Positions 6,743-10,072 of a stretch of DNA of 10,072 nucleotides are shown piece after piece; within the stretch, counting starts at the first letter, position 1; each line of letters starts with the position of its first letter. The stretch lies in NCBI GenBank assembly GCA_030431355.1, contig JAUIJG010000180.1, forward strand, positions 1-10,072. Direction: 5' to 3'. Source of the stretch: a bacterium. Lineage in GTDB: Bacteria > Cyanobacteriota > Vampirovibrionia > Obscuribacterales > Obscuribacteraceae. The notes under the pieces are model-generated. The model searched no databases. It was not told the DNA's origin and worked only from the letters and a program-made list of their open reading frames with translations. Both the position numbers and the translations under genes were made by a program.

Positions 6743-7225
6743 TTGAGCGCAGGAACAGGAAAAAATCGAATGAGGAAGAAGGGGACTGTGAGGCGCTCAC
6801 AGGCAGGATCGCTCTCCGAAACGGCAGCCTCCATAGCTGTGATTCTTCCCATCGCTTTATTCTTTGGATTTGTCGCCTGGCAGGTATCCCAGGTTTATAT
6901 GATCAAGTCCACTCTGAGCATGGCTGCCCAGTCAGCGGCTCGGAAGTTAGCAATTAGTTATGGAAAGGATCCCACCATGACTAAAGCTTTTCCTGAGAAT
7001 ACCTTCTCTCAGATAAAGCATATGGGCATTGTTCAGGATCAAAATCAGTTTAGTGTCCCGGCGGGTACTGCTGGATGGAATGAAAACGCGAATCCGCCCA
7101 CGGTCACAGTCCAGGTGGAATTTCAGGGGGGCAAGTATGGACTGCCGCCATTTCCGAACCCTGACCCTCTTGGTCTGGGAAGCAATTTTACAATCACCGG
7201 CGTGGGAAAGTGCCGTCTAGAGTAG
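6743..7225 (+). CDS. TadE-like minor pilin/pseudopilin (second paralogue)
   Basis: From TTG at 6743 it has 160 residues. An ATG at 6770 (MRKKG..., 151 residues) has AGGA 9 bases upstream and aligns better with the upstream paralogue, so it may be the real start; the TTG has GAGG 9 bases upstream. The sequence shows a basic head, AGSLSETAASIAVILP (21-36) and a membrane helix to about 47, with the TadE-type Glu (E26) and Pro (P36). Then come AAQSAARKLA (61-70) and a C-terminal domain with a QFS.P segment at 102-106 and PPFPNPDPLGLG (135-146), both matching the first paralogue. The similarity runs end to end but is diverged, so this is an old tandem duplication, perhaps a TadE/TadF-type pair forming a heteromer. 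As in its neighbour, Gly to Glu spacing is one residue short for standard prepilin cleavage. It lies 71 bp after the first paralogue and 21 bp before the TadG-like gene. Confidence 0.82.
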   Translation: MSAGTGKNRMRKKGTVRRSQAGSLSETAASIAVILPIALFFGFVAWQVSQVYMIKSTLSMAAQSAARKLAISYGKDPTMTKAFPENTFSQIKHMGIVQDQNQFSVPAGTAGWNENANPPTVTVQVEFQGGKYGLPPFPNPDPLGLGSNFTITGVGKCRLE

Positions 7226-7246
7226 GAAATCGAGGAGTTTAGGAAA

Positions 7247-8197
7247 ATGCACAGAGTTAGAAAGAGAAGAGGACAAAACGGCGCCATCTCAGCGGTATTG
7301 CTGATAGTGCTTGTGCTCGTGGTTGTCGTTGGCGCGGCTTTTTCCTTTGACTACGGCAACGGTCTTGTCGTAAAGGAGCGGTTGCAGAATGCCACTGATG
7401 CCGGTGCGCTTGCCGGGGTGGTTGAGTTGGCAAGAGACCATGTAAAAAATGTGGATGAGACTCGTGCGGAGACTTATTCTAAGTCTGTCTGCGCCAGTAA
7501 CAAAGCCAACAATGAGTCGGTCTCTGACAGCGTTGCCGGCACGATTGTCAACGTGAACATGAGTGCCAAGACCATGCCGAGAACCCTGACTATGACAACC
7601 ACCAAAACCACCGGAAACATTTTTGCCAGATTAATCGGTTGGAATAGCATGCCGATCAGCGCCACTTCAACGGCTTCGGCCTCCCAGGGCATTAAACAAG
7701 TCAAGCCTAATCAACTCTTGCCCCTTGCAGTCAGTCTGGACCATCGTCCTTCTAAAGGTCCTCAGAAGAACAAAGCTTTGCAAGATGTGGTCGGCAATGG
7801 TCAGCCATTCACCATTGTTCTCAACCCCCAGAATAGTAATAACGCTTCCTGGCTCAAGAACTGGACTGGAAAGAATAATCCTCTTCTCACCTTTGGTCAG
7901 GATGAACTGATCACCAATGGAGTTAAGGCAAACCTGGTGAAGGACCTGAGCCCCGGAGATAATATCAACTTGCCTATCATCACCGGCGGCCCTCCCTTCA
8001 ACAAATCACGGGTAATAGTCGGCGTGATCGGTTTTACGATTACCAAAATCAACTTTCCCCAGCAAATTGAAGGCACAATAAGGCAGCCGTTGATTCTTGA
8101 TGGTACTCCCGGTCAACCGGTATTGAGCGGTGTTGACCAGTCAGGTATGAACTTCCTGGATGAGAATGCAGCCTGGTCAATAAGTTTGACCAATTAG
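7247..8197 (+). CDS. TadG-like Flp pilus assembly protein (Tad_N/TadE-G-like N-terminus)
   Basis: A 316-residue protein. A basic head with RRGQNGAIS (7-15) is followed by a membrane helix (about 14-33), then FDYGNGLVVKERLQNATD (34-51) and AGALAGVVEL (52-61). This is the classic TadG-like N-terminal motif (D-x-G, R-x-x-L-Q-x-A-x-D-A-x-A-L-A). The remaining about 250 residues are extracytoplasmic by prediction, rich in Thr/Ser/Asn and probably beta-rich. I see no von Willebrand A (DxSxS) site, which many longer TadG proteins carry, so this is a short form. In Tad systems TadG is a minor envelope protein needed for pilus assembly; that role is taken from the family. The start is ATG at 7247 with AGGAG 9 bases upstream. 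It is the last gene of the cluster, with the terminator 35 bp after its stop. Confidence 0.85.
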   Translation: MHRVRKRRGQNGAISAVLLIVLVLVVVVGAAFSFDYGNGLVVKERLQNATDAGALAGVVELARDHVKNVDETRAETYSKSVCASNKANNESVSDSVAGTIVNVNMSAKTMPRTLTMTTTKTTGNIFARLIGWNSMPISATSTASASQGIKQVKPNQLLPLAVSLDHRPSKGPQKNKALQDVVGNGQPFTIVLNPQNSNNASWLKNWTGKNNPLLTFGQDELITNGVKANLVKDLSPGDNINLPIITGGPPFNKSRVIVGVIGFTITKINFPQQIEGTIRQPLILDGTPGQPVLSGVDQSGMNFLDENAAWSISLTN

Positions 8198-8231
8198 GGC
8201 ATTCCGGCAGAATCGTCTCGGGAAGTTTTTA

Positions 8232-8271
8232 AAGGGATGATGGCCGCGCCACCGGTCATCATCCTTTTTTT
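8232..8271 (+). terminator. Strong rho-independent terminator of the Tad-like cluster
   Basis: GGATGATGGCCG (8235-8246) pairs with CGGTCATCATCC (8253-8264): 12 pairs including one G-T, a 6-base loop, and seven T's at 8265-8271. The A's at 8231-8233 extend the stem into the T-run, so it could also act partly on the opposite strand, though no minus-strand gene needs it. Confidence 0.9.
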
Positions 8272-8627
8272 GTAGGCATATTTAAAAGAAATATCTTTGA
8301 GCTTATATATATAGATTAGCTTTTCTCCCCTTCCAGTTGGAATTAGCAGTTTGTCTCTTTTAAGGCTGTTGGAGAGCCAGGCAGATGTCTGTGGTATCAC
8401 TTTCGTATGCCTTATTGGGGTGTTGTGGAGGATCGTTTTTGTCTGGTAAGCGGTTTCGTCCCTGGTACCAAGATCTCTTGGCAAGTTGTTCGTAACAGAT
8501 GGAAGAAATCTGGTCTGGATCGCTGAAACCATTGATACAGCTTGGTTTGGGTGGTGTATGCTGCAGTCCGATAAATATATTGACCCGTAAAATCAGGGCG
8601 AGTTCTTGACGAGTGGTTGCCATGAAG

Positions 8628-8657
8628 CCGGAAGCCGCAAGGGTTTTCGGTTTCCGG
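8628..8657 (+). other. 10-bp hairpin in the gene-free stretch, possible weak terminator
   Basis: CCGGAAGCCG (8628-8637) pairs with CGGTTTCCGG (8648-8657) with a single G-T pair and a 10-base loop. The plus-strand sequence after it is GTGTATATATTTT, U-rich but not a clean T-tract, so it could be a weak terminator for an unannotated short transcript or a structured RNA element. Confidence 0.4.
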
Positions 8658-8804
8658 GTGTATATATTTTGGGTGACGCGCCCTTAAAATATTAGCGTTA
8701 TTTAATAGTGGCGTTTCGTGCGCCAGTTGCCGGTTTTACGGGTTTGCCCAGATCAAGTGCAATTTTCCTTGTTTCACCTCTACAAAGGTCTGGAATATTT
8801 AAGC

Positions 8805-8841
8805 TATGATTCCAACATTAGATTAGGTCATAGCAAGGGAG
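8805..8841 (+). promoter_or_regulatory. Candidate -10 element and Shine-Dalgarno of the SLH protein gene
   Basis: TATGAT at 8805-8810 is a good -10 candidate, giving a leader of about 35 bases; no clear -35 lies at standard distance. AAGGGAG at 8835-8841, 10 bases before the ATG at 8852, is the strongest ribosome binding site in the window and fixes the start. Confidence 0.5.
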
Positions 8842-8851
8842 TGATTACTAT

Positions 8852-9412
8852 ATGAAAAAGGGGTTGACCTTACTTGCCGCAGTTGCTGCCGTAAGTACAA
8901 GCACCTTTATGAATGCACCTGCTGCACATGCACAAGGCGCCACTAATGTTAGTGAACTTACCGACGTAGTTGGTAATGAATGGGCATACAACGCTCTTAA
9001 AGAGCTAGTCAACCACCCATGTCACATATTAGTAGGTTATCCGGACAGAACTTTCCGCGGTCAAAAATCCGCTACTCGTTTTGAGATGGCTGCAGCCTTG
9101 TATAAGTACGAGCAGTGCATCGTAGAGAGACTGAACCAGAAAGCCGACAAGGCTGACCTTGAAAAGTTTGCTGCTCTTCTCGAAGAGTTCAGAGGCGAAC
9201 TTAACAAGCTCAAAGCCAGAGTGGCTGATCTTGAAAGACGTATGAAGTTAGTCGAAGACAAGAATGTCGAGCAAGACATGAGATTAGCGTACGCAGAACG
9301 CCAAAAAGGATTCCTTTGGGAGCGTGTTGTTAAAGGTACAGCTATCGATGTTCGCGACATAAGCGTTGGTGTCGGACGCGGTGCCCGCGCTATTTACGAA
9401 TACTTGTTCTAA
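8852..9412 (+). CDS. Secreted SLH-domain/coiled-coil envelope protein lacking a porin barrel
   Basis: A 186-residue protein. A signal peptide (MKKGLTLLAAVAAV..., probable cut after APAAHA near residue 27) precedes one SLH domain (about 33-95). Visible motifs are WAY at 44-46, GYPDRTFRG at 62-70 and TRFEMAAAL at 75-83, with cysteines at 57 and 89 as in cyanobacterial SLH porins, possibly a disulfide. A heptad-like, highly charged coiled coil follows (about 97-150, with LEEFRGELNKLKARVADLE at 110-128). In cyanobacterial and related OprB-type proteins this order leads into a beta-barrel of several hundred residues. Here the protein ends about 35 residues later with a short GxGRGARAIYEYLF tail. 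By family knowledge the SLH domain binds peptidoglycan-linked polymer; a role as a small cell-wall-to-outer-membrane tether or spacer is inferred. Codons differ from its neighbours (only one CTG among 19 Leu; GCT/GCA and GGT favoured), as expected for high expression. It is flanked by its own RBS and terminator. Confidence 0.85.
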   Translation: MKKGLTLLAAVAAVSTSTFMNAPAAHAQGATNVSELTDVVGNEWAYNALKELVNHPCHILVGYPDRTFRGQKSATRFEMAAALYKYEQCIVERLNQKADKADLEKFAALLEEFRGELNKLKARVADLERRMKLVEDKNVEQDMRLAYAERQKGFLWERVVKGTAIDVRDISVGVGRGARAIYEYLF

Positions 9413-9471
9413 GTTAGCGCTTAGGAATTATTCGTCAGAACAATCTTGGACCTGACCTAGTCTACGTGACT

Positions 9472-9505
9472 CCCGTCGGCAATTAATTTTGCCGTCGGGG
9501 GTTTT
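9472..9505 (+). terminator. Rho-independent terminator after the SLH protein gene
   Basis: CCCGTCGGCAA (9472-9482) pairs with TTGCCGTCGGG (9489-9499), with one T-T mismatch and a 6-base loop. GG and four T's follow. The T-tract is short, but the stem is GC-rich and lies 60 bp past the stop, before the start of the next gene. Confidence 0.75.
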
Positions 9506-9589
9506 GCGTGTTATTTCCGTTCCTTTTGTTTACGTTTTTTACGTTCGCGGTGAAGGCGCGGTTCCAGGTCCTTGGTCAGTGGGAGTTCC

Positions 9590-10072
9590 ATGACTCGACC
9601 AACTGCAGAAGCTGACTTCATACCGGAGATTCTCCGGAAAGCGGGCGCTTGCGCCCTAAAATATTTTGATGCCGGGCTTGCCGTCGAACTAAAAGGCGAT
9701 GGGAGCCCGGTTACTATTGCGGACAAAGAGGTGGAAGACCTGATTCGTTCGGGTATCCAAAAAGAATTTCCCGGTGACGGGATTCTGGGCGAGGAGCACG
9801 AAGAGCTTTCCTGCGATTCTCACTCTCAGCGAAAATGGATAGTTGATCCCATTGATGGAACTATGAATTTTTCCCGGGGAATTCCTTTATTCTCAATACT
9901 TATGGCTCTGGAAGAGGCCGGAGAGATTGTCGCGGGCGGAATTTATAATCCGGTCTGGAACGACTTGTTTCTGGCTTTTAAAGGCTCCGGAGCTTTCAAA
10001 AACGGTGAACCTTTGCAAGTGTCGAGCCGGAAAGAGCTAAAAGAATCGCTGATCTCCTTTGGTGGTCCGGAC
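9590..10072 (+). CDS. Inositol monophosphatase family protein, 3'-truncated by the window
   Basis: 161 codons are visible and the frame is open at the right edge. The family hydrolyses phosphate monoesters (inositol-1-phosphate, and in relatives histidinol phosphate or 3'-phosphoadenosine compounds) with two or three Mg ions. Visible signatures, in order, are KGDGSPVTIADKEVE (35-49, the K-x-D/G-S-x-V-T-x-A-D element), GILGEEHE (64-71, metal-ligand Glu) and WIVDPIDGTMNFSRGIP (83-99, the DPxDGTxNF metal-binding motif). A GGIYNPVWNDLFLA segment follows at 116-129. About 100 residues with the WDxAAG motif would lie beyond the window. The start is ATG at 9590 with GGAG 4 bases upstream. The region spans one complete gene boundary after the terminator, so it is a new unit. 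Members called SuhB, HisN or CysQ cannot be told apart here; the true substrate is unknown. Confidence 0.92.
   Translation, partial: MTRPTAEADFIPEILRKAGACALKYFDAGLAVELKGDGSPVTIADKEVEDLIRSGIQKEFPGDGILGEEHEELSCDSHSQRKWIVDPIDGTMNFSRGIPLFSILMALEEAGEIVAGGIYNPVWNDLFLAFKGSGAFKNGEPLQVSSRKELKESLISFGGPD

Larger units (their letters stand above)
8272..8851. other. 580-bp stretch without a convincing gene
   Basis: No plus-strand ORF of useful size is present. Two overlapping minus-strand ORFs (87 and 112 codons) have no SD, no recognisable motif and low-complexity-free but unprotein-like composition. The region holds an alternating TA run (8304-8313), an interrupted palindrome CCAAGA-TC-TCTTGG (8468-8481), a 10-bp hairpin (8628-8657) and, at its right end, the expected promoter and RBS of the SLH gene. 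I recognise no tRNA, 6S, tmRNA, SRP or RNase P signature. A small RNA or a long leader remains possible. Confidence 0.5.

Noticed and set aside
8468..8481. CCAAGA-TC-TCTTGG palindrome as an operator
   Set aside because: It is isolated, far from any start codon and short enough to occur by chance.
8194..8532. 112-codon minus-strand ORF
   Set aside because: It runs through the terminator hairpin, overlaps another minus-strand ORF in a different frame, has no SD and shows no protein-like motif.
8360..8623. 87-codon minus-strand ORF starting MATTRQELALILR
   Set aside because: The start lacks any SD, the sequence has no recognisable domain and it conflicts with the other minus ORF. It is the better of the two but still not supported.
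9511..9726. 71-codon minus-strand ORF
   Set aside because: It lies mostly antisense to the phosphatase gene, whose family motifs are clear, and is Arg/Lys/Ser-rich as shadows often are.

Overview
The window looks like a chromosomal segment from a Gram-negative-type bacterium of the cyanobacterial/Vampirovibrionia (Melainabacteria, Obscuribacter-like) neighbourhood. The main clue is the small secreted protein near the right end. Its SLH domain has the cyanobacterial style (WAY, GYPDxTFRG, TRFE, two cysteines) followed by a coiled coil. Large eukaryote-like kinase-fold proteins and Tad-type pilus proteins fit that lineage too. The assignment is inferred from protein style only; no rRNA or other marker gene is present.

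Layout. Positions 1-1199 (+) hold the 3' part of a protein made of four ~97-residue repeats that resemble the N-terminal domain of type II secretion/pilus ATPases (GspE_N/MshEN-like). It meets, tail to tail with only 2 bp between stop codons, a two-gene minus-strand unit. That unit is a membrane-anchored protein with two kinase-fold domains, both lacking the catalytic motifs (3207-5840), followed 37 bp later by a large single-pass TadG-like protein with an unrecognised ectodomain (1202-3169). A 348-bp divergent intergenic region with direct repeats separates this unit from a plus-strand cluster. The cluster has two TadE-like minor pilin/pseudopilin paralogues (6189-6671 and 6743-7225) and a TadG-like protein (7247-8197), closed by a strong intrinsic terminator (8232-8271). 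About 580 bp without a convincing gene follow, then a short SLH/coiled-coil envelope protein (8852-9412) with its own terminator, and the 5' part of an inositol-monophosphatase-family gene (9590 to the window end).

How the parts may work together (inference). Three proteins with TadE/TadG-type N-termini, a fourth TadG-like protein co-directional with a transmembrane double pseudokinase, and a GspE_N-like repeat protein all sit within 8 kb. This suggests an envelope-spanning Tad/Flp-like pilus or secretion accessory locus with an unusual cytoplasmic scaffold or sensor. The core Tad genes (ATPase TadA, TadB/C, RcpA secretin, prepilin peptidase, Flp pilin) are not in this window. The SLH protein and the phosphatase appear to be separate transcription units.
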